The notes: generated by a model not told the origin, from the sequence alone. A DNA stretch of 64,000 bases from Shimia sp. (GCA_024224295.1 JAAENN010000118.1:1-64000); one strand, 5' to 3'. Positions 26,585 through 35,725 are shown, counted from the first letter of the stretch. Made by a program: numbers and translations.

Positions 26585-26998
26585 TTACATTCCGCAGCTT
26601 AACTTGCCTTCCATGATCGAATCCACCAGCGCCACGGCTCGCATTTGTCGGCGGGTTTGCTCCTCATGTTCCAGCAGTTTCTCCATTACGTCGGCTTTGC
26701 CAAAATGCGTTTGTAGATCTTTATAAGCCATCTCTTTACGCACCATCACATTGGCTAATTGGTGGTTCAGGATCTTCCGATTGCGTCCAATCCAGCTGTT
26801 CCAGGCCAGATCGCCGCCGGTGATCCGCATGGCGGTGTCATCAGTCAGCGTGTCCCGCCCGTTTCTCTCCTGATCCGCCAGGTCATTGAGCAACCCACGC
26901 AGTTTGTTTTCTTCAGCTTGAATGGACTGCATCGCCGCCTGCGCCTTTTGATAGTGCGCCTGCGTGATCACGTTCAGCTCATTAAGATCGTCGCTCAT
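26585..26998 (-). CDS. small coiled-coil protein after flhB, possible FliJ equivalent
   Basis: 137 residues, no signal or membrane segment. Two helical, charged stretches (about 8-48 and 78-130) are joined by a short segment with GGDLAWNSWIGRN. The helical hairpin design, size and the C-terminal run of Glu/Arg/Gln (LLEHEEQTRRQMRAVALVDSI) are what one expects of FliJ/YscO stalk proteins, and no other fliJ is found in the window. It overlaps flhB by 4 bases, so it belongs to the export operon. Sequence identity to FliJ is not evident by eye; the call is tentative. Confidence 0.5.
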   Translation of the reverse strand: MSDDLNELNVITQAHYQKAQAAMQSIQAEENKLRGLLNDLADQERNGRDTLTDDTAMRITGGDLAWNSWIGRNRKILNHQLANVMVRKEMAYKDLQTHFGKADVMEKLLEHEEQTRRQMRAVALVDSIMEGKLSCGM

Positions 26999-28086
26999 AT
27001 GCTGCCTTTCATACGTTGACGCATCGTGTCGGCAAATCGAATGGCGGCCGCCACTGGTGCGTAGTGATCCGGAGGCACTTCCTGACCAATTTCCACAACC
27101 GCGTGCAGCGCGCGCGTAGACGGCGGATCTCGGTGGATCGGTACAGCGTTTTCCTGCGCCACTTCCCGGATTTTTGCCGCCACTTCATCCACACCTTTGG
27201 CAACACAAACTGGCGCGGCGCCGGGCTGTCGGGACCATTTCAGCGCCACAGCGTAGTGGGTTGGGTTGACCATGATAACATCCGCATCTGGCACATCCGC
27301 CAGCATCTGGTTCATCGCAATTTCCTGACCCTTTTGGCGCCGTTGTTGTTTCATATGCGGATCGCCTTCGGCCTCCTTGCTCTCATCCGTCATTTCTTTG
27401 CGGGTCATCATGTTTTTGCGAATGTGCTCTGCGTGTTGCCAGAAATAGTCGATCACCGCGATGGAGGCGGAGACGACAATCACAATCATCAAGAATTCAA
27501 TCATCAGGCGGCCTAAAAGGGCAGGCACCATGATGGCGTCGAGCTGAATGGCAGAGGCCATTTCCGCCATGCGTGCCTTTAGAAAGAACCCAAGACAGAC
27601 GGAAAAGATCACCAGTTTGGCAAAGCTTTTAGAAAATTCAAACAAACCACTGCGGCCATATTTGTTTTTGGCGTTGGAGATCGGATTGATGCGCGACAAT
27701 TTCGGAGCCAGCTTGGAGGGCGTCACCAGAAAGGCGCGTTGTGCAACAATACTGAGAATCACCGCAATCATCGGAACCGCGAACCACGGCGCCACGGCGG
27801 TTATGGTTTCCAACATGATGCCGCCAAGCGGCGTAGACGGATTGCCCTCAAATACCAGAGGCGCCAGTTCATCCGCTTGATCCAGTAGAACCATCAACCC
27901 GTTACCAGCGGCCTTGATGGTAGCGGAGCCAACCGTCAGAAATGCGAGTGTTAGGCCCAGGTAGCCCGCCGCCACGAAGACATCCATGGATTTAGCGATC
28001 TCGCCCTTCTTGCGCGCATCATCCAGTTTCTTCTGGGTGGGTTCAAAACTCTTTTCGCTGTCGTCGTCCTGACCGCCGCCGCTCAT
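26995..28086 (-). CDS. flhB: flagellar export switch protein FlhB
   Basis: Inner-membrane export gate component, 363 residues, that switches specificity from hook to filament substrates. Four membrane helices in residues about 30-215, then the cytoplasmic autoprotease domain with the self-cleaving NPTH site (VIMVNPTHYAVAL). N-terminal EKSFEPTQKKLDDARKKGEI is typical. ATGA overlap with fliR upstream and with the small coiled-coil gene downstream. Confidence 0.96.
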   Translation of the reverse strand: MSGGGQDDDSEKSFEPTQKKLDDARKKGEIAKSMDVFVAAGYLGLTLAFLTVGSATIKAAGNGLMVLLDQADELAPLVFEGNPSTPLGGIMLETITAVAPWFAVPMIAVILSIVAQRAFLVTPSKLAPKLSRINPISNAKNKYGRSGLFEFSKSFAKLVIFSVCLGFFLKARMAEMASAIQLDAIMVPALLGRLMIEFLMIVIVVSASIAVIDYFWQHAEHIRKNMMTRKEMTDESKEAEGDPHMKQQRRQKGQEIAMNQMLADVPDADVIMVNPTHYAVALKWSRQPGAAPVCVAKGVDEVAAKIREVAQENAVPIHRDPPSTRALHAVVEIGQEVPPDHYAPVAAAIRFADTMRQRMKGSI

Positions 28087-28859
28087 CTCAGGCCCTCAAC
28101 CGGGTTGATCGTAAACGCTTCCATCGCGCCCCACCACAGGGTGAGTAGTGATGGCGCCACGAGGAACAAAAGGAATAGGCCGCCCGCTGTGATCAATGGC
28201 GCCCCAACGAAGGCCACCATCAACTGCGGCATGGCGCGGTTGATCACGCCAAGCATCAGGTTGTAGATCGCCGAAACAATCACAAAAGGTGCCGCCAGTC
28301 GGAACGCCATGTTAAACGCCTGAGCCATATGTGGGACGCCCCATTCGGTCATGATTTCCCGCGGTGGAAAAGTGCCCGCTGGGAACAACATGTAAGATCC
28401 GATCAGGTAACGTGCGACATAGACGTGTAGCCCCATGGTTACCGCCAGCGCCAGACCAGCAATTACCAATACATTGCCGATTGCTGGCAACGGCTCGCCT
28501 GCTGCACCGCCCAAAAGCTGAGCCAAAGAGGTCGACTGACCGGCAATTGTGCCTGCGGTCTGCAAGGCAAACACAAACATGCGAATACCAATTCCCATCA
28601 AAAAACCACTGATGGTTTCGGTCAACGCATATTGCGCGATCAACGGGAAAGTCGGCTCGGCGCTTTCGAATACCGGTACGGCGGGGGCCACAATCGTCGT
28701 GAAGGCCAAGGCCAGAACAATCTTAATCCTTTGTGGTACCGATGTTTCGCCAAAGGCTGGCAGCAGAGCCACAGCTGTCCCAACCCGCAAAAACACCAAA
28801 AAGCCGTGCCAAAGCGCAGCTTCTGTGGTGTTAAGAAGGAAGAGGGCGGTCTCCATCAT
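28083..28859 (-). CDS. fliR: flagellar export gate protein FliR
   Basis: Polytopic inner-membrane protein, 258 residues, with six or so hydrophobic segments and family patterns FLRVGTAVALLPAFGE and QTAGTIAGQSTSLAQL. Assembles with FliP and FliQ into the export pore. Overlaps flhA and flhB by 4 bases each. Confidence 0.95.
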   Translation of the reverse strand: MMETALFLLNTTEAALWHGFLVFLRVGTAVALLPAFGETSVPQRIKIVLALAFTTIVAPAVPVFESAEPTFPLIAQYALTETISGFLMGIGIRMFVFALQTAGTIAGQSTSLAQLLGGAAGEPLPAIGNVLVIAGLALAVTMGLHVYVARYLIGSYMLFPAGTFPPREIMTEWGVPHMAQAFNMAFRLAAPFVIVSAIYNLMLGVINRAMPQLMVAFVGAPLITAGGLFLLFLVAPSLLTLWWGAMEAFTINPVEGLR

Positions 28860-30952
28860 GCGGCAACAACCCCGACCAGTGCAGGTCGCGCATCCAGGCC
28901 GATTTCTTCAAAGCTGAGGACCGGATTGGAAATACCTTTGGCGCTCAGAACTGTGCGCAGGAATCGCCGGCGCCGTGTCGAGGTTACGAGCGCAGCAAAA
29001 ATTCCGCTGTTTCCGGCGTCTGTCATCCGGTCAGAAATTGACTGCGCCAGCGCGTTGAATACATCCGGCGGCAGCGCCACGTCCATACCGCCCGCATCAC
29101 CATCCACCTGATAGGTAGCAAATGTGTCTTCCCACTCAGGCGCTAGCTGCACTAGCGGAATGGTGCCATCGTCGCGCTTCAAGTCGGAAATCAGCTGGAA
29201 GCCCAGACGCTGGCGCACATTTTCGCAGATGGCTTCCGGCTGTACGCTTACATGACGGGCCTCTGCGATCGACTCCAAAATCAGCGGCATGTTGCGGATC
29301 GATACCTGCTCATCCAGCAGCATACGCAAAATGCGATGCAGCAGATCAAGGGGCACTTTGTCGGGCACAAACTCATCCATCATCCGGCGGTTGGCATCCG
29401 CGCGCACAGGATCGGACAGGTTGATCATCTCATCCAGTATGCGACGCAGTGCTTTAAAGGTCAGCAGGCGGCCAAAATTGGACTTGATGGTCTCCAATAG
29501 ATGCGTTGCTAGAACTTCGCCCGGCGTCACAATAGTTATGCCTGACAGCGCAGCTTTTTCTTGTGCGGCGCTGTCGATCCAGCGAGCAGGGGCCCCGTAA
29601 ACCGGTTCCGAAACGTCTTCACCAGTGGGTAGTGAATCCGGGCTGTCCCCAGCCAAGGCCAGAACCTTTTCGGGCTCTAGACGGTCGCGCACTTGCTCCA
29701 CACCCTGAATGCGAATGGTGTAGGTGCCATTTGGCAGAGACGGCTCGTCGGTCAGGCGGATTTCTGGTAGAATCAAACCATAGGTCGAGGCCACATGGGT
29801 TCGCATGTTGGTGATGCGCGCATCCAAACCCGCGCCGGGATCAAGCACCATGTTCACCAGGTCCGTGGCAAACTCGACATGAATGTCGTCCAGATCCAGC
29901 ACGTCGCCAATGGGCTTGTCGCGTGGTAGAACTGGCGCGTCTTCTTCATTCGGTTCAAGGCTGGCTTCAGCTTCTTCTTTTTTCTTCTGATGCAGGTAGT
30001 ATGCGGAAAATCCCAGTACACCGCCGCCAGCCAAGAAAGGCAGGAAAGGCAGGCCTGGAACCAGAGCAAACAGAAGCATCAGTACGGCTACGGTGGCGAT
30101 GGCCGGCGGGTAATTGCCCAGCTGCCTCAGTAGGGTTAGGTCAGTGGACCCGGTGGTGCCGCCACGCGCCAAAAGCAAAGCCGAAGCAATTGAGATGATC
30201 ACAGCTGGGATCTGGGTCACCAGACCATCGCCGACGGTCAGGATCGCGTAGGTCTCAAAAGCTTGGCCAATGGGCATGCCATGAATGGCGACGCCCATGA
30301 TTAGGCCCATCACCAAGTTCAGAAGTGTGATTAACAAGCCGGCAATTGCGTCGCCTTTCACAAACTTTGACGCACCATCCAGCGAGCCGAAGAAGGTGGT
30401 TTCCTGCTGTTCACGCTCACGGCGGGCTTTGGCTTCGGCATGGTCAATCGCGCCGGCTGACATGTCGCTGTCAATCGCAAGCTGCTTACCTGGCATGCCG
30501 TCGAGTGCAAAGCGCGCGCCGACTTCGGCCATCCGGGTGGCACCTTTGTTGATCACCATGAAGTTCACGATGAGCAGTACGCAGAACACCACAAGGCCCA
30601 GGAACACACTGCCGCCCATGACGAAGTTGGCAAACCCTTCGATCACATCACCGGCAGCGTTGGTCCCAGTGTGGCCCTGACCAATGATCAGCTTGGTCGA
30701 AGACACGTTCAGCGACAGGCGCAGCATCAGCGAGGCCAGAAGGATGGTCGGGAAGGCCGAAAAATCCAAAGGTCGCTCGATAAACAGCGTCACAGTGAAG
30801 ATCAAAATGGCGAGGGCAAAAGATGCGGCCAATCCGATGTCCAGCACCCAAGAGGGCATAGGCAGGATCATCATGACAATAATCGCCATCAGGGCGAGGG
30901 CGAGTAGGATCGTCGGACTAAATAGCGCTTTGATGGAGAAAGTTGGGTTCAC
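28856..30952 (-). CDS. flhA: flagellar export gate protein FlhA
   Basis: Nonameric export gate, 698 residues, normal length. Eight membrane helices in the first ~330 residues, including the FHIPEP signature region (ARFALDGMPGKQLAIDSD). The cytoplasmic substrate/chaperone docking domain covers the C-terminal half. GTG start at 30952, 3 bases after sltF. Confidence 0.97.
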   Translation of the reverse strand: MNPTFSIKALFSPTILLALALMAIIVMMILPMPSWVLDIGLAASFALAILIFTVTLFIERPLDFSAFPTILLASLMLRLSLNVSSTKLIIGQGHTGTNAAGDVIEGFANFVMGGSVFLGLVVFCVLLIVNFMVINKGATRMAEVGARFALDGMPGKQLAIDSDMSAGAIDHAEAKARREREQQETTFFGSLDGASKFVKGDAIAGLLITLLNLVMGLIMGVAIHGMPIGQAFETYAILTVGDGLVTQIPAVIISIASALLLARGGTTGSTDLTLLRQLGNYPPAIATVAVLMLLFALVPGLPFLPFLAGGGVLGFSAYYLHQKKKEEAEASLEPNEEDAPVLPRDKPIGDVLDLDDIHVEFATDLVNMVLDPGAGLDARITNMRTHVASTYGLILPEIRLTDEPSLPNGTYTIRIQGVEQVRDRLEPEKVLALAGDSPDSLPTGEDVSEPVYGAPARWIDSAAQEKAALSGITIVTPGEVLATHLLETIKSNFGRLLTFKALRRILDEMINLSDPVRADANRRMMDEFVPDKVPLDLLHRILRMLLDEQVSIRNMPLILESIAEARHVSVQPEAICENVRQRLGFQLISDLKRDDGTIPLVQLAPEWEDTFATYQVDGDAGGMDVALPPDVFNALAQSISDRMTDAGNSGIFAALVTSTRRRRFLRTVLSAKGISNPVLSFEEIGLDARPALVGVVAA

Positions 30953-30955
30953 GGA

Positions 30956-31726
30956 TTACCCTCCATTGCTCAGCAAAGATCGGCCTGACCCGGACCCGAG
31001 TGGCACAAGTGATCCCATTGTGCCACCTGAACTGCTGCGTTGAAGCAGCGGGAAATTGTTTTCTCGGATCACATTGGCAGTGCGCATCAACGGCTTTACC
31101 TTTTTGACCGCTTTCACTGGCATCACTGCCTGATCCGGCAGCGATGCCATGATGCGCTTGAAGCGGGCTTTATATTTGTCGGCATATTTCGGGGTGCGGG
31201 AGTGATAGGCGGCGGCGGCCTCATCCCAGTTGTTGGTTTCCGCATAGAGTCGGGACAGAAAATCTGCCGCGTAACGCGCGTTGGCTGTGGGGTCGAACAT
31301 GTGCTCAATGTCGGTGAAATGCTGACCATGCCACCGATAGTTTAGCTGAAAGCAGCCCACGTCGAAACTGCGTGCGCCAACCTTATGGTGGCTTGTCACA
31401 TAGTTCAACGCCTCCTGATAGCTGTCAAACCAGACGCCTTTGCCTTCCATATTCACGGTCCAGGGCCAGGGTGCCAGTTTGCCACTGCGGCTGCGGCCGG
31501 TTTCTGTGCGGGTGATTGCCAGAAGTACATTGACTGGTACGCCGGTTTCGTTGGCCGCAATATGGGCCACCCGGTCGCAGGTTTCTGCGCCTTCGGTACT
31601 CGCTTTTGCAGATGTGGTGATAACCAAAATGAGACTCGTCACAAGTCCCAGAAGACCGGTTTTGACGGTCTTAAATGAGTCGCAATAGAATCGCGACACC
31701 GCGTTGAAAACGTACTGTTTTTTCAT
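30956..31726 (-). CDS. sltF: SltF-like flagellar lytic transglycosylase
   Basis: Predicted periplasmic muramidase that opens peptidoglycan for the rod. 256 residues from the ATG at 31726. A hydrophobic N-terminal segment (about 18-38, ending SAKAS) acts as signal or anchor. The SLT fold shows the catalytic Glu in ITRTETGRS, the FDVGCFQLNYRWH core, NARYAADFL and AAAAYHS. It complements the short FlgJ at 16669, as SltF does in Rhodobacter sphaeroides. The C-terminal 50 residues are Ser/Gly-rich and may bind FlgJ. The start codon abuts a perfect inverted repeat; a TTG at 31759 lies inside that repeat. Confidence 0.83.
   Translation of the reverse strand: MKKQYVFNAVSRFYCDSFKTVKTGLLGLVTSLILVITTSAKASTEGAETCDRVAHIAANETGVPVNVLLAITRTETGRSRSGKLAPWPWTVNMEGKGVWFDSYQEALNYVTSHHKVGARSFDVGCFQLNYRWHGQHFTDIEHMFDPTANARYAADFLSRLYAETNNWDEAAAAYHSRTPKYADKYKARFKRIMASLPDQAVMPVKAVKKVKPLMRTANVIRENNFPLLQRSSSGGTMGSLVPLGSGSGRSLLSNGG
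31679..31701. repeat. 23-base repeat, copy 2 (inside sltF)
   Basis: GTCGCAATAGAATCGCGACACCG, written here in two parts as GTCGCAATAGA and ATCGCGACACCG, matches the element at 20431-20453 in 20 of 23 positions. It covers codons about 9-16 of sltF. Function unknown. Confidence 0.4.
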
Positions 31727-31768
31727 ACCGATAGCTTTCTGCCCCAGTTCGAGGCCCAAGCTATCGGT
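31727..31768 (-). promoter_or_regulatory. perfect 11-bp inverted repeat abutting the sltF start codon
   Basis: ACCGATAGCTT and AAGCTATCGGT are separated by 20 bases; the 3' arm in the mRNA ends directly at the sltF ATG. The stem would cover the place where a ribosome-binding site belongs. There is no T-run, so it is not an intrinsic terminator. It lies in the 68-base gap after the 772-residue gene. Confidence 0.65.
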
Positions 31769-31794
31769 GGTTGGTTAAGATGTAGTAACCGTAG

Positions 31795-34113
31795 TTAAGA
31801 AGATGGCTCGCTTACACTGTGTAGGTCGAGCAATTCGCCGAGTACGCCTCGGCTTTCCGCAGCGCCTTCCAGCAACGCCCGATTACGCGCCAACATACCT
31901 TCGGTCACGCGATCGGGCGCCGCAGCTGTTTCGCCATTTTCTTCAGATGGTAAGAGGTAGGTCGAGGCCCGTCGTAACACTTCGTTTTCCGAGGCTGTCA
32001 GAGATGCCAAGTCGCCATCTAGCCAGGCTTCGGTCTCCGCCAAGCCACGGTCGCCAAGTTCAGCCAGCAAACGCGCCGCCCCGGCATGATCGCCCGCCAT
32101 TGCCTTTGCGCGCGCGCGCAAGCGATCAGCAATCGGTGTTTCCATACCTATAAGCTCCGCTTCAGCGCGCTTGGGTAGTGCTTCTGCGAGTGCAAGGCGT
32201 GCATTCAGCAGACGCTTCTCATCGGTTGGAATCACAGTTTGTGCCGCCTGCATAAGGCGTTTGGTTTCTCCCAGAAAGCCCATCTCGAAGGTCTTATGGG
32301 CCAATGCCAAAGCGGTGTCCGTGGAAATGCGGCCGGGCGACGCGAGACGCTCCTGAATGGACCAAGAAATCACTTCAAAATCGTCTGCATGCTCCAACAC
32401 GGCCATGACCAGTTGGCTGCGCACGTCTTCTGCGGCTGCGTCACCGTCGCGGGTCTCAATGTCTTTGATGATTTTAAACGCCGCGCCAAATTCTTGTTCC
32501 ATCATCCGTGCCAGCGCATGGGCACGGCGCAGGTCAGGCCCCATGCTGCCGCCCTTGTGCTCCACGGCCAGGGCGCCGACCAGAGAAATAGTCTCTGCGG
32601 ATGGGGCCACGCCTTGTTCCACATGAGTTGCGATCAGATCTATGACCGCTTTGGTGGATATACCGGCATTCTGCGTGGCAATTTCAGTGAGAGCTTCGGT
32701 GGCTTCTTCGGTGTTGCCAAGCTCTGCATTCAATGTGGCTTCGGCAAACTCAAAGTTGATGTCCGGTGTGGGGGTTGTGCGTTCAATCCCGTTCAAAACT
32801 AGCATCGCAGCTTCGGTTTTACCCTGTGCCACCAACTGGTTGCTCAGTTTTGGACCAAGATACTCGCGTAAGTGACGCGGCATCTTTTGTTGCGCGTCCA
32901 ATGCACCGTTCACAGCACTTTCCCCCACCAGGGTTTCGCCTGAAAGAGCCGCCCACATGGCGGAGTTGCCAGCACAATGCCCCTGGCTGGCAAACGACGG
33001 GTTGTGTGCCGGAGGCTCGCGTCCATCCATGATATGCGCCATTGCGATCAGGATGTTGTTCTCACCACTTTCAGGCAGTAGCTCCATGATCTGCAGCGCT
33101 TCGGCGCCAAAAGTGTAATGGACATAGAGTTGTGCCAACTCGCGCAATGCATCCTTGTTGGTGCGGTCAAACTCGCCCACCACTTCCTGACGCAGGCGAC
33201 CAAGCTCCTGCACAAAGGTGCCTTCGCCACTCCAGTCGGCGATGTTTACCGCCGAATCCGGCAAGCACATGCCTGTGGCCACTTGCCCACTCAGCAGAGC
33301 GGCAATGTCGCGGCCCATTTCGTCAAGCACGTTGTAAGCGACGATGTTTAGGTCTTGGCCGACAGCAGCTTGCGGTGGCACATGATCCGAGCTGTTGAGC
33401 TGTGGCATCTGCGACTCAGCCGTTTTGACGGGCTTTCCCACCAGACCATTGTCTTCTTCAATAGGAGGCGTCTGTGCCTGCAATAGGTTTTGATGAGCTG
33501 CGCGGTCCACCTGCTTAATCAGATCGCCACGTAGGATTTGCACCTGGGCGCTGCGGTCGACAAAGTTTTCGAGTGCCAAGAGGTCGGAGAAATCCGGCTT
33601 GGGCTCAGAGACGGCCACCTGTACTGGCGGGGGGGTCGGATTAGCAGCCTCAAATGACGAGAATCGGAACTGGCGTTGTGGTTGTTTCTCAACCGGCACG
33701 GCTTCTCCAAATGACAGCGGCACCTGGGGTAGGTCGTCGTTTTGCGCAGTCGGCAGGTCATCGCGAATGTCAAAGATCACGTAGCGCCCATCGTAAGGGA
33801 TCGACACCACACGACAGGCACAGGCCAGTTCCAGCTCCAATTCACCGGCGGCGTCGTTGGCAACAATATTGGCCAAACGGTCCCGCGGGATTTTGTCAAA
33901 GATGGTGCTGGTACGCAGATTTACATCGTCACCCTCAATTTTGATGGTGTAAAACCGCCCGTCGCGGGACACGGTCCAGTCGGTCTCTGCCGACGGTAAT
34001 GTGGCGACCAAACGGGTGAAATCTTCGTGCTCGCCCGACCGGAAAAGCACGTCTTGAGCGGCCCCCGCAGAGGCCGCCAATACCAACGGAACAGCAAGAA
34101 AGAGCTGTTTCAT
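31795..34113 (-). CDS. large periplasmic helical-repeat protein of the flagellar motor locus, function unknown
   Basis: 772 residues with a Sec signal peptide (MKQLFLAVPLVLAASAGAAQ). Residues about 20-120 look like a beta-rich domain; residues about 125-270 are a low-complexity Pro/Gln/Glu linker; residues about 290-700 are an alpha-helical repeat region of TPR/solenoid type (for example LGNTEEATEALTEIATQNAG, AGDHAGAARLLAELGDRG). I do not recognise the family. The ATGA overlap with motA couples its translation to the stator gene, and a MotE-like gene lies upstream. In rhizobia MotE is the chaperone of the periplasmic motor protein MotC, so this protein may play a MotC-like part; that is inference from context. 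Confidence 0.7.
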   Translation of the reverse strand: MKQLFLAVPLVLAASAGAAQDVLFRSGEHEDFTRLVATLPSAETDWTVSRDGRFYTIKIEGDDVNLRTSTIFDKIPRDRLANIVANDAAGELELELACACRVVSIPYDGRYVIFDIRDDLPTAQNDDLPQVPLSFGEAVPVEKQPQRQFRFSSFEAANPTPPPVQVAVSEPKPDFSDLLALENFVDRSAQVQILRGDLIKQVDRAAHQNLLQAQTPPIEEDNGLVGKPVKTAESQMPQLNSSDHVPPQAAVGQDLNIVAYNVLDEMGRDIAALLSGQVATGMCLPDSAVNIADWSGEGTFVQELGRLRQEVVGEFDRTNKDALRELAQLYVHYTFGAEALQIMELLPESGENNILIAMAHIMDGREPPAHNPSFASQGHCAGNSAMWAALSGETLVGESAVNGALDAQQKMPRHLREYLGPKLSNQLVAQGKTEAAMLVLNGIERTTPTPDINFEFAEATLNAELGNTEEATEALTEIATQNAGISTKAVIDLIATHVEQGVAPSAETISLVGALAVEHKGGSMGPDLRRAHALARMMEQEFGAAFKIIKDIETRDGDAAAEDVRSQLVMAVLEHADDFEVISWSIQERLASPGRISTDTALALAHKTFEMGFLGETKRLMQAAQTVIPTDEKRLLNARLALAEALPKRAEAELIGMETPIADRLRARAKAMAGDHAGAARLLAELGDRGLAETEAWLDGDLASLTASENEVLRRASTYLLPSEENGETAAAPDRVTEGMLARNRALLEGAAESRGVLGELLDLHSVSEPSS

Positions 34114-34979
34114 GCGGCTTCCTTCTTCACTTCTGCCAGGGCCTCTTCCAGCTCCGCAAATTGCGGACGGTTGTGGCCCGGCGTATTCTGACGTCCAACT
34201 TCGATGCAGATGTTTGGCGAGTGGTTGTGCAGATTGGCAATCAACACCTCACGGATCAGCTGATAAAAATGCGCCTCATCTTCGACCACACCTTTGATCT
34301 TCGCGGCAAACGGACCCACCAGACCATAGGCTAGGAAAACCCCGAGGAACGTCCCCACAAGTGCGCCACCAATCATGCCGCCCAGAACTTCTGGCGGCTG
34401 ATCGATCGATCCCATGGTTTTGATAACCCCCAAAACCGCCGCAACAATTCCCAGCGCCGGAAGCGCATCCGCGAGTGACTGCAACGCGTGGTTAGGGTGC
34501 ATTGCGTGGTGGAAATTGGCTTCGATTCGCTTTTCCAGAACCTCTTCCACCTGATGTGGGTCGTCATAGTTCATCGACGCGGAGCGCATGGTGTCGGCAA
34601 TCAGATTGATTGCCTCTTTGTCCGCTGTGATGCGTGGGTATTTTTCAAAGATGTTGGATTCATCGGGATTCTCGATATGCTCCTCGATGGCCACTGGGTT
34701 TTTCCTAGCCAATCGTATGAGCTCAAAAAGCAAACACAGCAGATCCTTGTAATCGTCCGGCTTCCATTTAGGGCCTTTGAAGACTTTCCCGAGATCTTTC
34801 AGCGTATGTTTCACCACGGAGCCGTCATTGGACACCAAAAAGGCGCCCACACCGGAGCCGCCGATGATGATCATCTCAAAGGGAAGGGCCTTCATAATCG
34901 GGCCAAGACTACCACCGGCCAGAACGTATCCGCCCAACACCATGATAAAAACAACAGCGATGCCAATAATGCCTAGCAC
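34110..34979 (-). CDS. motA: flagellar stator protein MotA
   Basis: Inner-membrane stator subunit, 289 residues, with four membrane helices and a large cytoplasmic loop. The MotA signature ALPALGIVAAVLGVIKTMG and the GGMIGGALVGTFLGVFLAYG helix are clear. The loop carries the charged residues that act on the rotor (EKYPRITADKEAI). motB normally follows motA; here the next gene encodes the 772-residue periplasmic protein instead. Confidence 0.95.
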   Translation of the reverse strand: MLGIIGIAVVFIMVLGGYVLAGGSLGPIMKALPFEMIIIGGSGVGAFLVSNDGSVVKHTLKDLGKVFKGPKWKPDDYKDLLCLLFELIRLARKNPVAIEEHIENPDESNIFEKYPRITADKEAINLIADTMRSASMNYDDPHQVEEVLEKRIEANFHHAMHPNHALQSLADALPALGIVAAVLGVIKTMGSIDQPPEVLGGMIGGALVGTFLGVFLAYGLVGPFAAKIKGVVEDEAHFYQLIREVLIANLHNHSPNICIEVGRQNTPGHNRPQFAELEEALAEVKKEAA

Positions 34980-35039
34980 GGGTTCAAACTCCTAGTCGCG
35001 TTTCCGTCCGACCATAGGCCGACGCCGGTTAACAAGTTC

Positions 35040-35711
35040 TCATTCGGTGGGGGTATTTGCGTTCCTACCGGCCAAAATAACGCTGATTGTGTATGCAGCA
35101 TCTGGCGTCATACCAGCCATGACGCCCGCCGCCGCTTCAGGCTTCATGCGCCCGATGAAACCAGCAGCAAATTTTGGGTCCATCTCTTCAAACAGAGCGG
35201 CCACATCTTTGGGCTTCATGGTCTCATAAACCTGAGTCAGTCGCAGCAGGTCATCTTCCGCGGCGGTCTCTGACAAGGCAATCAGGCTGCGCAAACGTCC
35301 TTCGGCATCTTCCAGCGCAGCCAGTTTTCTGGTCACTTCACCATCCGCCACATTTAGCGCCTGCAGGCGATTCTTGATCTCTGCCTCACGTTGCTCGATA
35401 CGCTGCTCGCGTTCTTTGAACACGACCATAAGTTCACGCATGTCTTCAGGTGGCTCACAGGTTTCCGGTTTTGCCATACTGGCCAGCGGTGATTCAAAAA
35501 GCGGCTCTTCACGCGCCAAAGCTTCAGTCGCGCTAATGCTCACACGCACGGTGGCCGAGGCAATCAAAAACGTCGCAATCAAAAACAGGCTCCCTTTGGA
35601 CTGCTTTCGGCGTGCCTTTTTCTTGGCTTTTGGCGTACCCGAAGGGGCGTCCGGCTTGGTCAGCGTCTCTGCAGCCGCCTTTGCACGGGTTTTCTTGGCG
35701 TCTTTTTTCAT
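35040..35711 (-). CDS. motE: MotE-like protein (MgtE N-terminal-type domain)
   Basis: 223 residues. A Lys/Ala-rich N-terminus (about 1-38), one membrane or signal helix (GSLFLIATFLIASATV), a coiled coil (about 95-150, KEREQRIEQREAEIKNRL) and a C-terminal MgtE_N-like domain (YETMKPKDVAALFEEMDPK, RMKPEAAAGVMAGM). This layout fits the MotE family, the MotC-folding factor of Sinorhizobium. It lies directly before motA in the operon. Confidence 0.78.
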   Translation of the reverse strand: MKKDAKKTRAKAAAETLTKPDAPSGTPKAKKKARRKQSKGSLFLIATFLIASATVRVSISATEALAREEPLFESPLASMAKPETCEPPEDMRELMVVFKEREQRIEQREAEIKNRLQALNVADGEVTRKLAALEDAEGRLRSLIALSETAAEDDLLRLTQVYETMKPKDVAALFEEMDPKFAAGFIGRMKPEAAAGVMAGMTPDAAYTISVILAGRNANTPTE

Positions 35712-35725
35712 CGCATACGCTCCAG

